Below, one piece after another: positions 31,966 to 41,111 of a stretch of 64,000 nt of DNA. Under the pieces are notes generated by a model that searched no databases, was not told where the DNA came from, and saw only the letters and a list, made by a program, of their open reading frames with translations. A program made the translations under genes and the position numbers. The number at the start of each line of letters is the position of its first letter. Positions within the stretch are counted from its first letter, which is position 1. The stretch comes from RH-AL1 sp965198715 (GTDB lineage: Bacteria; Pseudomonadota; Alphaproteobacteria; Rhizobiales; Beijerinckiaceae): the NCBI GenBank assembly GCA_965198715.1, contig CBDAPV010000001.1:2356001-2420000 (forward strand), given 5' to 3'.

Positions 31966-32949
31966 ATGGCACTGCGAACCCGACTGACCGATCGCTTCAA
32001 GATCAGGCATCCCATTGTGCTGGCGCCGATGGACCCGGCTTCGGGCGGCGCCTTGGCCGCGGCGGTGAGCGCCGCCGGAGGCCTCGGTCTCATCGGCGGC
32101 GGCTACGGCGACCGCGAGATCCTTGAGGCCGAGTTCGCCAAGGCCGGCAATCAGCGCATCGGCTGCGGCTTCATCACTTGGTCGATGGCCAGGGATCCTT
32201 CGCTGCTGGACCTGGCGCTCGCCCACAAGCCGGCCGCCATCATGCTGTCCTTCGCCGACCCTTCACCGTTCGCCGACACGATCCACGCGGCCGGCGTTCC
32301 GCTTATCTGCCAAGTGCATAACCTGGAGCATGCCCGGCGCGCGCTCGCCGCCGGCGCGGACGTGCTCGTTGCCCAGGGGACCGATGCCGGCGGGCACGGC
32401 CTCAAGACCCGCGGCACGATCTCGTTGGTGCCCAACGTCGTCGACCTCGTCGCCCGCGAGCGGCCGGAGGTGCTGGTCCTGGCGGCAGGCGGCATCGCCG
32501 ATGGCCGCGGCATCGCCGCCGCGCTGATGCTCGGCGCCGACGGTGTCCTGCTCGGGACTCGGTTCTGGGCGACCCGCGACGCGCTCATTCACCCGGCGGC
32601 CAAGGCGCGCGTGGTCGCCGCCAGCGGCGACGAGACGGTGCGAACCTCTGTTTACGACATCGTCCGCAACCGCGACTGGCCGGCCGAATACACCGGTCGG
32701 CTGATGCGCAACGCCTTCATCGACACTTGGCACGGCCGCGAGGACGAGCTGCGCGCGTTGGCCGGAGAGAAGCGCGAGGCGGTCGAGGCCGCCGATCGCA
32801 GCGGCGACTACGACGTCTCCAACGTGACCGTGGGAGAAGCCATCGGCCTCGTCGAGGACCTGCCGCCGGCCGGCGAGCTGGTGGAACGCCTCGCGGCGGA
32901 GGCGGAGGCGCGGCTCTCCGCCGTCACGCGCGCCGTCGTCGCCGCCTGA
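31966..32949 (+). CDS. Nitronate monooxygenase (2-nitropropane dioxygenase family)
   Basis: 327 residues from ATG 31966 with AAGGA upstream. A TIM-barrel flavoenzyme: RHPIVLAPMDPASGG at the N-terminus, then VAQGTDAGGHG for FMN binding and the catalytic His, VLAAGGIADGRG and LGADGVLLGTRFWAT for phosphate binding. It oxidises nitronates such as propionate-3-nitronate to aldehydes and nitrite. It is probably co-transcribed with nnrU, linking both to nitrogen-oxide or nitro-compound handling. Confidence 0.85.
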   Translation: MALRTRLTDRFKIRHPIVLAPMDPASGGALAAAVSAAGGLGLIGGGYGDREILEAEFAKAGNQRIGCGFITWSMARDPSLLDLALAHKPAAIMLSFADPSPFADTIHAAGVPLICQVHNLEHARRALAAGADVLVAQGTDAGGHGLKTRGTISLVPNVVDLVARERPEVLVLAAGGIADGRGIAAALMLGADGVLLGTRFWATRDALIHPAAKARVVAASGDETVRTSVYDIVRNRDWPAEYTGRLMRNAFIDTWHGREDELRALAGEKREAVEAADRSGDYDVSNVTVGEAIGLVEDLPPAGELVERLAAEAEARLSAVTRAVVAA

Positions 32950-33006
32950 AGCGCGATCTACGCAAGCGAATGCCTTCGCCAGGATGCGACCTTATTTTAC
33001 CGCTTG

Positions 33007-35067
33007 CTATACAAGAGAGACTTCGGACGTGGGGCGACGTTCCGGCTGGCGGCCGGCTGTCGCCGCCATGGCCTGCGCCAAGGAGGCGAGCAGCTCGGGC
33101 TTGCGGAACGGCTTGCCGATATGGCCGACCATCCCGGCCGCCCGCAGCGCCGCGATCTGGGCCGGCAGGACGTTGGCGGTCATGCCCAGGATCGGCACGG
33201 CGCCGCGCGGGCCTTCGTGTTCGGCAATCCGCCGTGCGGCGGTAAGGCCATCCATACCCGGCATCTGCACGTCCATCAGGATCACATCGTAGTCGCGGGA
33301 GCCCGCCAGGCCGACGGCCTCCTCGCCGTCGCTCGCGACATCGACCTCGAAGCCGCCGGATGAAACGACGGCGCGCGCCAACTCGCGGTTGATCGCTACG
33401 TCTTCCACCACGAGGATGCGACCGGCATGCGTCGAGGCGATCGCCGGCGATCGCGCCTCGTCGCGCTGCCGCTGCGCCGTGGGCAGCGGAACCTCAAACC
33501 AGAACGTCGAACCCTCACCTTCGACGCTCGTCACCCCAATGTCGCCGGCCATGAGCGTCACCAGGGCCTTGCTGATCGCCAGACCGAGCCCGGAACCTCC
33601 GAACCGGCGCGAGATCGTCCCGTCGACCTGGGTGAAGCGCTGGAACAGCAGGTCGGTCCGGTCGGGCGCGATGCCGATGCCCTGGTCCTCGACTTCGAAG
33701 CGCACCGAGCCTCCATCGGCCGTCGGTTCACAGGTCAGCACGATCGAGCCCCCTTGCGTGAACTTGACCGCATTGTTGAGCAGGTTGAGCAGCACCTGGC
33801 GCAGGCGGTCCGCGTCTCCCAGGACGAAGTCGGGCAGCGGCGCGCGCCGCACGCGCCGCAGGTCGAGCCGCTTGCGTTGCGCCGCGTCGGCGACCATGGC
33901 CATCGCATCCTCGATCAGCCTCTCGAGGTCGAACGCGGCCGGCCTCAGCTCCAGTTTTCCCGCTTCGATCCGGGAGAAGTCGAGGACGTCGTTGACGATG
34001 GTGAGAAGTGCCTCGCCAGAGGATTTCACGATCTCGGCGCTGCGTCTGTCGAGGTCGGCGAGGCACCCGCTCTCGAGGATGCGGTCGGAATAGCCGATCA
34101 CCGCGTTTAGCGGCGTCCTGATCTCGTGACTCATCGTGGCAAGGAACTCGCTCTTGGCGAGGCTCGCCGCCTCGGCCTCGGCGCGCGCCTTCTCGGCCGC
34201 GGACCGCGCCTCCTCGACGATCAGCCGCGTCGCCTCCTTCTCGCCCTCCAACCTTTTCGCGTCCGTCCTGTCCAGCGACACGCCGAAGAGCGATGTCGGC
34301 GTTTGTCCGGCGACGCGCTCGCAGACGCCGCGGACCACGATGATCCGCTCCTCGCCGGACGGGCGCTGTATCCTCGTCTCAAGCGAGAAGGGCTCGCCGG
34401 TTTGCAGCGAGGCCTCGAACACGGCCATTACGCGGTCGCGATCCTCGGGATGGTAGCCGTTCGCAGCGTCGAGGAAGGCGGGCGGTCCATCGGCCGAATC
34501 GACGCCGAAGATCCGGTGTATGCCCTCCGACCAGACGCGCCTGTGGCCGGGCAGCTCGAGGCGCCAGTGGCCCGCCTGCGCCATCTCCTCGGCTAGGACG
34601 AGGAGCCGGTTGCGTTCGACAAGGGCCGCCATCGCTTGGTCGCGCTCGCGCACTCGCGCCGAAAGATCGAGGTTGGCTTGCAGCAGCTGCGCCGCCGACG
34701 GCGCCTTCAAGGCGGCCGGGAAAAGTACCCAGAGTGCGGTGGCGGTCCAGATCGAGGCGGCGGCCGTCAGGCCCTTGAGGACCGCCTCGGCGTCATAGTC
34801 CGGAATCCACAAGGTCCAGATCGACATGAGGTGCGTGGCGCCGCAAGCGGTGATGAAGGCGGCAAAGCACCAGAACACCCAGCGGTAGGCGATGTCGCGC
34901 CGCCTCACCGCGAAGGCCGCGAGGGCGACGGGGATCGAGAAGTAGCAGAGCGCGATGATCGCGTCGGAGCCGACGTTCAGCCAGATCAGCTCGGGCCGCC
35001 AGGAGAGGCAGATCCCGTGGGGCGTCAGGCCCCGACCGGAGAACAGCCAGGAGAAAACCTTGTCCAT
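33007..35067 (-). CDS. Hybrid histidine kinase with ETR1-like ethylene-binding domain
   Basis: 686 residues. Residues about 30-130 hold three transmembrane helices with SDAIIALCYFSIP and FITACGATHL. Asp35, Tyr42, Ile45, Pro46, Cys75 and His79 match the Arabidopsis ETR1 ethylene/Cu(I) site (D25, Y32, I35, P36, C65, H69) with a constant offset of 10. A PAS domain (about 155-280), coiled coil, HisKA (ATMSHEIRTPLNAV), HATPase (NAVKF, GSGLGLAI) and a C-terminal receiver with Asp in MDVQMPG follow. It may sense ethylene or copper/redox. No separate output regulator is adjacent apart from a LysR gene. Confidence 0.88.
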   Translation of the reverse strand: MDKVFSWLFSGRGLTPHGICLSWRPELIWLNVGSDAIIALCYFSIPVALAAFAVRRRDIAYRWVFWCFAAFITACGATHLMSIWTLWIPDYDAEAVLKGLTAAASIWTATALWVLFPAALKAPSAAQLLQANLDLSARVRERDQAMAALVERNRLLVLAEEMAQAGHWRLELPGHRRVWSEGIHRIFGVDSADGPPAFLDAANGYHPEDRDRVMAVFEASLQTGEPFSLETRIQRPSGEERIIVVRGVCERVAGQTPTSLFGVSLDRTDAKRLEGEKEATRLIVEEARSAAEKARAEAEAASLAKSEFLATMSHEIRTPLNAVIGYSDRILESGCLADLDRRSAEIVKSSGEALLTIVNDVLDFSRIEAGKLELRPAAFDLERLIEDAMAMVADAAQRKRLDLRRVRRAPLPDFVLGDADRLRQVLLNLLNNAVKFTQGGSIVLTCEPTADGGSVRFEVEDQGIGIAPDRTDLLFQRFTQVDGTISRRFGGSGLGLAISKALVTLMAGDIGVTSVEGEGSTFWFEVPLPTAQRQRDEARSPAIASTHAGRILVVEDVAINRELARAVVSSGGFEVDVASDGEEAVGLAGSRDYDVILMDVQMPGMDGLTAARRIAEHEGPRGAVPILGMTANVLPAQIAALRAAGMVGHIGKPFRKPELLASLAQAMAATAGRQPERRPTSEVSLV

Positions 35068-35262
35068 CGTGCTTCCCGAGTGCCTCCTTCGACCCTTCCC
35101 GCCAATCAGGCCGGGCAGGCCGATGCCGCGCCGGCGCGGTCGCGCATGTCGAGCGCCTCAGCCTATTCTGGCTGAGTGACAGGTCCTTCGCGACTTCTTT
35201 GTTCGACTTGCCAGCGCGCATCGACCAGGGCGACACTCGAGCGTAGCGACAGTGCGGATGCC

Positions 35263-36192
35263 ATGACTCTCGAACAACTCCGCGTCTTTGTCGCCGTCGC
35301 CGAGCGCCAGCACGTCACGCGGGCGGCCGAAGCGCTGAACCTGGCGCAATCGGCGGTCAGCGCCGCGATCAGCGCTCTAGAGGGTCGCCACGGCGCCAAG
35401 CTCTTCAGCCGCGTCGGCCGCGGCATCGAGCTGACCCAGGCCGGCCGCCTGTTCCTCGGCGAGGCCAAGGCCGTGCTCGCGCGGGCGGTTTCGGCGGAAC
35501 TCGTTCTCGCCGAGCTCGCCGGCCTCAAGCGCGGCACGCTCAGCCTCCAGGCCAGCCACACCATCGCCAGCTATTGGCTGCCGCGCCGCCTCGTGGACTA
35601 CAGGCGCGCCCATCCCTCGATCGACATGCGGATGACGATCGGCAACACCGCGCAGGTCGCCCACGCGGTACGCGACGGCCTCGTCGATCTCGGCTTCGTC
35701 GAGGGCGAGATCGAGGAGCCGGCCCTGGTCGGCGTCGAGCTCGCCCGCGATCAGCTCATCGTCGTGGTCGGGCCCGACCATCCTTGGGCCGGGCGCCTCG
35801 GCATCGTGCCCGACGATATCTTGGAGACCGATTGGGTGCTGCGGGAGCCGGGCTCGGGCACGCGCTCGGCCTTCGAGAGCGCGCTTCGGAGGCTCGGCGT
35901 GGCGCTGCAGGATCTGAGGATCTCGCTGGAGCTGCCGAGCAACGAGGCGGTGCGCGCCGCTGTCGAGGCCGGCATGGGCGCCACGGCCATTTCGGCTTCG
36001 GCCGCGGTCGGCAGTCTCGAGGCGCAGCTGCTGCATCAGGTCGCCTTCGACCTGCCGGCGCGCCGGTTCAGGGCGATCTTCCACCGGGAACGTCACCTGA
36101 GCGCCGCCGCCGCCGCTCTGCTCGATGCGGTCGGCGTCTCACGATCGGAAGGCGGATGTCCCGCCCCGAGCAGCCGACACGCGAGTGCCTAG
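35263..36192 (+). CDS. LysR-family transcriptional regulator
   Basis: 309 residues from ATG 35263. The N-terminal winged helix (LEQLRVFVAVAERQHVTRAAEALNLAQSAVSAAISALE, read in parts) precedes a periplasmic-binding-like effector domain (LSLQASHTIASYWLPRRL, then DLGFVEGEIEEP). The effector half resembles CysB/CbbR-like regulators. It diverges from the hybrid kinase across 195 bp, a typical place for a LysR autoregulatory site, but no structural gene beside it suggests a target. The last 10-15 residues are poorly conserved in character. Confidence 0.85.
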   Translation: MTLEQLRVFVAVAERQHVTRAAEALNLAQSAVSAAISALEGRHGAKLFSRVGRGIELTQAGRLFLGEAKAVLARAVSAELVLAELAGLKRGTLSLQASHTIASYWLPRRLVDYRRAHPSIDMRMTIGNTAQVAHAVRDGLVDLGFVEGEIEEPALVGVELARDQLIVVVGPDHPWAGRLGIVPDDILETDWVLREPGSGTRSAFESALRRLGVALQDLRISLELPSNEAVRAAVEAGMGATAISASAAVGSLEAQLLHQVAFDLPARRFRAIFHRERHLSAAAAALLDAVGVSRSEGGCPAPSSRHASA

Positions 36193-36721
36193 CGCAACGT
36201 TTGCTTTTGCGGACTTGCTCCAAACCAAGGCTGAAGCGCACACTCCAAGCGATGTACCGGCGGCGACGACGAGTTCAACACCAGCCAACGCGGACGTGAC
36301 GACCGACCCCGTCTGCGCGGCAATGGACGATGTCGAGACGCTCCCTCGCGCAGGTGAAGAAAAGGACCGGCGCGAATGAGGGCGGTCTGAGTTCGGCCCA
36401 GGCCGTGACGCGTCTCTCGACGTGCGGCCATAACGATATATAAGATAAGGCCAACGCCTTGTTGAAGTTCCTCGCCTATTTCGGGGGGAGGGCCGATCCC
36501 GTCGATGATCGAGGCGGCGGTCGTCCTGTCCGGCGTCGTGGAGCACTGGCCGACAGCGGTCCGGAGAAAAGCCGAAGTGTCGCTGTCTCGCGTTTCGAAG
36601 GCTACCGCCTGAGCCGCGGGCCGCTCTCCCGCGACAGCGCGATGCAGATGCAGGCGGTGGCGAAACTCCCGTAGGGACGACCGTCGCCGCAGCATCTGGG
36701 TGCGCCCGCCGGCGACCGGTC
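36193..36721. other. Gene-poor stretch
   Basis: About 530 bp between the LysR gene and the convergent manC gene. Several short frames occur on both strands, but none has motifs, a ribosome site or codon bias that I trust. Slightly lower GC in 36,190-36,450 hints at a decayed gene. I see nothing definite. Confidence 0.5.
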
Positions 36722-38125
36722 CTACTGCCTATTGTAGACGTCCTCGATGCGGATGATGTCGTCCTCGCCGAGGTAGGATCCGGTCTGGACCTCGATGAGC
36801 TCGAGGTTGATCTTGCCGGGGTTGATCATGCGGTGGGTGATGCCCATCGGCAGGTAGATCGACTCGTTCTCGTGCACCAGCACGATCTCGTTGCCGCGGG
36901 TCACCTCGGCGATGCCGGCGACCACCACCCAGTGCTCGGCGCGGTGGTAGTGCTTCTGCAGGCTGAGCGCCGCGCCGGGCTTCACCACGATCCGCTTGAC
37001 CTGGTAGCGCGCGCCATTGTCGATCGACTGATAGTAGCCCCAAGGCCGGTACGAGCGTTTGTGCTCCAGCGCCTCGCGGCGGCCTTGGCCGCGCAGCTTT
37101 TCGACGAGCTGCTTCACCTTGTCACCGTGCTCGCGGCCGACCACCAGCACGGCGTCGTGGGTCGTCACCACGATGACGTCGTCGACGCCGACCACCGCGG
37201 TGAGGTGGTCGGGCGAGCGCACGTGGACGTTCTTGGCGTGCAGGATGGCGCCGTGGCCGCGGATCGAGTTGCCCTCGCCGTCGCGCTCGGAGAGCTCCCA
37301 CACCGCCGCCCAGTTGCCGACGTCGGACCAGCCGATGTCGGCTGGCACCACCGCCGCCTTGGTCGTGCGCTCCATCACCGCGTAATCGATCGACTTCTTG
37401 GTGGCGTGGGCGAAGCTCTCGGCATCAAGCAACGTGAAATCGAGGTCCTGGCGCGAGCGCGCCACGGCATCGGCGGCGGCGTTGATCATCGCCGGCTCGA
37501 AGGCCAGCAGCTCGGCCTGCATGACGTCGGCGCGAAAGAAGAAGTTGCCGGAGTTCCACAGGTAGCCCTCGTCCATGTAGCGCTGGGCGGTGGCGCGGTC
37601 GGGCTTCTCGACGAAGCGCTCGACCTTGAAGATGCCGTCGTGCACGCTGTCGCCGGGCTTGATGTAGCCGTAGCCGGTCGCGGGATGGTCGGGCTTGATG
37701 CCGAGCGTCACGATGTGGCCCTGCGCGGCGGCCGCGGCGGCCTGCTTGCAAAGCGCGACGAAGCCGACCTTGTCCTTGACGACGTGGTCGGCGGCGAGCA
37801 CCGCCACCACCGTATCGGGCGCTATGCGCGCCGCGATCTCGGCCGCCACCGCCACCGCCGGCCCGCTGTCGCGGCCCTCGGGCTCGAGCACGATGCGCGC
37901 CTGCCGTTTCAGCTTCAGCAGCTGCTCGCCCACCAGGAAGCGGTAGGCGTGGTTGGAGATCACCACCGGCGTGTCGAAGGCCTCGTCGGCCAGCACCTCC
38001 ATCGCGATCTCGAACGTCGAGCTCTCGCCCACCAGCGGGATGAACTGCTTGGGCAGGCTTTCGCGAGACTCCGGCCACACCCGCGTGCCCGAGCCGCCGC
38101 ACATGATCACCGGTAGGATCTTCAT
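36722..38125 (-). CDS. manC: Mannose-1-phosphate guanylyltransferase / mannose-6-phosphate isomerase
   Basis: 467 residues from ATG 38125; the longer frame upstream lacks conservation. The GDP-mannose pyrophosphorylase domain starts with MCGGSGTRVWPESRESLPKQF and includes VVAVLAADHVV, VEKPD and LWNSGNFFF. The C-terminal cupin (SYRPWGYYQSID, then LSLQKHYHRAEHWVVV) is the isomerase domain of the bifunctional XanB/AlgA/ManC type. It makes GDP-mannose for polysaccharides. It is isolated here, with glyoxalase upstream in the same direction. Confidence 0.92.
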   Translation of the reverse strand: MKILPVIMCGGSGTRVWPESRESLPKQFIPLVGESSTFEIAMEVLADEAFDTPVVISNHAYRFLVGEQLLKLKRQARIVLEPEGRDSGPAVAVAAEIAARIAPDTVVAVLAADHVVKDKVGFVALCKQAAAAAAQGHIVTLGIKPDHPATGYGYIKPGDSVHDGIFKVERFVEKPDRATAQRYMDEGYLWNSGNFFFRADVMQAELLAFEPAMINAAADAVARSRQDLDFTLLDAESFAHATKKSIDYAVMERTTKAAVVPADIGWSDVGNWAAVWELSERDGEGNSIRGHGAILHAKNVHVRSPDHLTAVVGVDDVIVVTTHDAVLVVGREHGDKVKQLVEKLRGQGRREALEHKRSYRPWGYYQSIDNGARYQVKRIVVKPGAALSLQKHYHRAEHWVVVAGIAEVTRGNEIVLVHENESIYLPMGITHRMINPGKINLELIEVQTGSYLGEDDIIRIEDVYNRQ

Positions 38126-38261
38126 CAAATGCTCCGTGCCGGCGCGGCCTTCCCACGTCAGGAAATCCATGTCGAGGCGAGATTGCCAGCGGCTGCTTAA
38201 TGGGTTGCCATCCTCGGTGGCCACAGTGCGAGGCCGACCTTTCTTTGCTCGCCGCGTCGAT

Positions 38262-38660
38262 TCAGTAGTTCGCGAATCGCCCGTAGCGGCCGAGCACCTC
38301 GATCTGGTAGCCGTCGGGATCCTTCACGAAGAAGAAGCGGGCCTTGCCGCCGAGGTCGATGTCCTCGAGGTCGCCGGGTTCCAGGCCCTCGCTCTTCATG
38401 CGCGTATGCTCGGCCTCGAGGTCGTCGATGAGCACGGCGAGGTGGCCGTGGCCGTCGCCTTTCTCGTAGGGCTTGTCGCGTTCGCCGTTGACGGTCAGCT
38501 CCAGCTCGAACGGCGACTTCGGATGGCGAAGGTAGACGATGGTGAAGTCGTCCTTCGGGTAGCGGTCGGCGACCTCGAGGCCGAAGGCTTTCTTGTAGAA
38601 GGCGACGGTGTGCCCCTCATCAATCACGCGGATCATGGAATGGATGGTCTTGGCGGTCAC
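38262..38660 (-). CDS. gloA: Lactoylglutathione lyase (glyoxalase I)
   Basis: 132 residues from GTG 38660, which has AAGGAG at good spacing. The frame runs 42 codons further, but without conservation. A vicinal-oxygen-chelate fold with metal ligands appears in the order IHSMIRV (His), FELELTVN (Glu), GDGHGHLAVLIDD (His) and GYQIEVL (Glu), the glyoxalase I set. It converts the methylglyoxal-glutathione hemithioacetal to S-lactoylglutathione. Confidence 0.87.
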   Translation of the reverse strand: MTAKTIHSMIRVIDEGHTVAFYKKAFGLEVADRYPKDDFTIVYLRHPKSPFELELTVNGERDKPYEKGDGHGHLAVLIDDLEAEHTRMKSEGLEPGDLEDIDLGGKARFFFVKDPDGYQIEVLGRYGRFANY

Positions 38661-38805
38661 CGGCGGCTCCTTCAACGTGCGCGCCGTGCCTGACCGGCGC
38701 TCGGCTGCGTAAACCGTTCGGAAACAAATTGTTCGATCGTCAGGTCCTTGCGGGAGCGACCGCTTGGCGCCTTTCGTCCCGTGCATCGCGTGCTAAGGAG
38801 AGTCC

Positions 38806-39291
38806 ATGCCCTCCTTCGATACGACGCGACGCGTCCAACACACGGCCGCGCAGATGTTCGACCTCGTCGCGGACGTCGAGACCTATCCGCAATTCCTTCC
38901 GCTTTGTACGGCGCTGCGCGTCCTGCGCCGCACGCAGGAGGGCGAGCAGGAGGTCTTCGTGGCCGAAATGCAGGTCGGCTTCAAAGCCATTCGCGAAACG
39001 TTCAAGACGCGCGTCGCCTGCGACAAGCCGACCAAGCACATCCTAGTTGAATACATCGACGGTCCCTTTCGCTATCTCAAGAACAGCTGGGCATTCCGCG
39101 ACACTGTCGACGGGCACGGCGCCCACGTCGACTTCCACATCGAATACGAGTTCAAGAACCGCATGTTGGGCATGCTGATGGGCTCGATGTTCGATCAGGC
39201 CTTCCATCGCTTCGCCGACGCATTCGAGAAGCGCGCCGACAAGGTCTATGGCAGGCCGCCGGCCCGGGCGTCAGCCCGCAGCCTGGCGTAG
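38806..39291 (+). CDS. RatA/COQ10-like START-domain protein
   Basis: 161 residues. It matches the bacterial RatA/Coq10 family: HTAAQMFDLVADVETYPQFLPLC, then AEMQVGFKAIRETFKTRV, then IDGPFRYLKNSWAFRD, then IEYEFKNRMLGMLMG. The family binds ubiquinone or inhibits 70S assembly; in alphaproteobacteria the COQ10-like respiratory role is favoured (knowledge of the family, not visible here). It diverges from gloA and its 3' end overlaps the convergent pncC gene by 21 bp. Confidence 0.85.
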   Translation: MPSFDTTRRVQHTAAQMFDLVADVETYPQFLPLCTALRVLRRTQEGEQEVFVAEMQVGFKAIRETFKTRVACDKPTKHILVEYIDGPFRYLKNSWAFRDTVDGHGAHVDFHIEYEFKNRMLGMLMGSMFDQAFHRFADAFEKRADKVYGRPPARASARSLA

Positions 39292-39762
39292 CAGATCCAG
39301 CGCCGTCGTCACCGACGCCTCGCGGATCCCGTCGCGCCCGAGCTCGCCGAAACGCCGCTCCACCGTCACCGTGCGCATGTGCTCTCGGGCGAGCCCGAAG
39401 AACACGAGGCCGACCGGCTTGCCCTGCGTGGCGCCGCCCGGTCCGGCGATGCCGGTGATGGAGATCGCGACGTCGGCGTTGGACGAGGCCAGCGCCCCCT
39501 CCGCCATGGCCTTGGCGACCTCCGCGCTGACCGCGCCGTGCGTGTTCAGGAGCGAGTGCGGCACGCCGAGCGACTGGATCTTGGCGGTGTTTGTGTAGGT
39601 CACGAAGCCGCGCTCCACAACCGCGCTCGATCCCGACACGGAGGTCAGCGCCGCCGAGAGCAGGCCGCCGGTGCAGGATTCAGCGGTGGCAATCTTCAGC
39701 CCGCAAGCCTTGAAGGTCTTCAGCAATTCGCTGACCTGGACCTTCATCTCCGGCCCGATCAT
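39271..39762 (-). CDS. pncC: CinA C-terminal type nicotinamide-nucleotide amidohydrolase
   Basis: 163 residues from ATG 39762, overlapping the ispDF stop by 4 bp. Motifs are ATAESCTGGLLSAALT, SGSSAVVERGFVTYTN, and ITGIAGPGGATQGKPVGLV, which are the active-site features of PncC. It is a stand-alone CinA domain without the N-terminal MoCF-like half. It deamidates NMN to recycle nicotinamide nucleotides. The ispDF-cinA order is common in alphaproteobacteria. Confidence 0.9.
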   Translation of the reverse strand: MIGPEMKVQVSELLKTFKACGLKIATAESCTGGLLSAALTSVSGSSAVVERGFVTYTNTAKIQSLGVPHSLLNTHGAVSAEVAKAMAEGALASSNADVAISITGIAGPGGATQGKPVGLVFFGLAREHMRTVTVERRFGELGRDGIREASVTTALDLLRQAAG

Positions 39763-40955
39763 GCCGGCACCGGCAGGCGCACGGTGGCGATGGCGAGCGT
39801 AGCGATGCCCTCCTCGCGGCCGGTGAAGCCGAGACGTTCCGAGGTGGTCGCCTTCACCGCCACGCGGTCGAGCGGAAGATCGACCACATCGGCGATGCGC
39901 TGGCGGATGGCGTCGCGGTGCGGCCCGACCTTGGGCGTCTCGCAGACCACGGTGGCGTCGATATGCGCGATCATGCCGCCTCGCGCCCGCACCGCATCGG
40001 CGGCCGCCTTGAGGAAGATCGAGGAATCGGCGCCCTTCCACTGCGGGTCGGACGGCGGGAAGTGGCTTCCGATGTCGCCGTCGCCGAGCGCGCCGTAGAG
40101 CGCGTCGGTGATCGCGTGTGAGAGCACGTCGGCGTCGGAATGGCCCACCAGCCCCTTGGTGTGAGGCACCTTGAGGCCGCCGAGCCAGACGTGATCGCCG
40201 GGGCCGAAGGCGTGAACGTCGTATCCCTGACCCATGCGCACGTCGGGGCAATCGCGGATCAGGCGCGCCTCGGCCGTGGCGACATCCTCGGGTGTGGTCA
40301 CTTTCATGTTGCCGGGCTCTCCCTCGAAGATGTGCACCGCGTGTCCCGCCCATTCCGCGATAGCGGCATCGTCCGTCAAGCCGCTCGCGCCGGCAGCGGC
40401 TGCGGTTTCGTGGGCGTCGCGGATCAGGGCGAAGCGGAATGCCTGCGGCGTCTGAACCGCGCGCAGGGCGGCGCGCTGCGGCGTCGCCACGATGCGACCG
40501 GCCTCGTCAACCTGCTTGATCGTGTCGTGGACCAGGAAGCCCGGGACCGCGGCGCCGCTGGCCGCGGCGGCGATTCGGGCGCGATCAAGCAGGGCGGGCG
40601 AGGGAAACGGGCGCGCCCCGTCGTGGATCAGCACGAGCTCCGGCGCAAGGTCGCCGAGCGCGGCGAGGCCGTTGCGCACGCTTTCCTGTCGCGTTGCACC
40701 GCCGTGCACGCGAGGACGCAGCAGCAGCGCCGTGGCCGAGGCGAGGTCGGCGATGGCGGCGGCGTAGAAGGCGGCATCGTCGGGGTGGGTCACCACGAGG
40801 ATCGGCGCGGCGAGCGCGGCAAGCGCGTCCAGCGTGCGGCTGAGCAGCGCACGTCCCGCCAGCTGCAGGTATTGCTTGGGTGTAGCGGCACCGACGCGCG
40901 CGCCTCGCCCGGCGGCGACGACCAGGATCGCGATCGTAGGGGAAGCAGTCGTCAT
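39759..40955 (-). CDS. ispDF: Bifunctional IspD/IspF isoprenoid enzyme
   Basis: 398 residues from ATG 40955. The IspD half (1-225) has VVAAGRGARVGAATPKQYL and IHDGARPF. The IspF half starts at RMGQGYDVHAF and has GHSDADVLSHAITDALYGAL with the metal-binding Asp/His residues and SDPQWKGADS. It carries out the CDP-ME and MEcPP steps of the MEP pathway. This fusion is typical of alphaproteobacteria. It diverges from dusB. Confidence 0.95.
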   Translation of the reverse strand: MTTASPTIAILVVAAGRGARVGAATPKQYLQLAGRALLSRTLDALAALAAPILVVTHPDDAAFYAAAIADLASATALLLRPRVHGGATRQESVRNGLAALGDLAPELVLIHDGARPFPSPALLDRARIAAAASGAAVPGFLVHDTIKQVDEAGRIVATPQRAALRAVQTPQAFRFALIRDAHETAAAAGASGLTDDAAIAEWAGHAVHIFEGEPGNMKVTTPEDVATAEARLIRDCPDVRMGQGYDVHAFGPGDHVWLGGLKVPHTKGLVGHSDADVLSHAITDALYGALGDGDIGSHFPPSDPQWKGADSSIFLKAAADAVRARGGMIAHIDATVVCETPKVGPHRDAIRQRIADVVDLPLDRVAVKATTSERLGFTGREEGIATLAIATVRLPVPA

Positions 40956-41111
40956 GCCTGACACCGAAGGCGGAGTCGTCTCTTGAGCGGTTTCACCGCG
41001 AGCGTCAAACGCCTGGCGAGGCTCCACCGAGGCTCCCGGCGGGAACGCCGACGCTTTGGGCGTTTTGAGCTTTTCCCTTGCCGAGTCGCCCAGAAAGCTT
41101 ACGCTGCGGGC

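Noticed and set aside
36833..38116. A 427-residue rightward frame antisense to manC
   Set aside because: It is a GC-rich shadow. The opposite strand encodes a complete, motif-bearing ManC, and the antisense protein is Ala/Arg/His-rich with no motifs.
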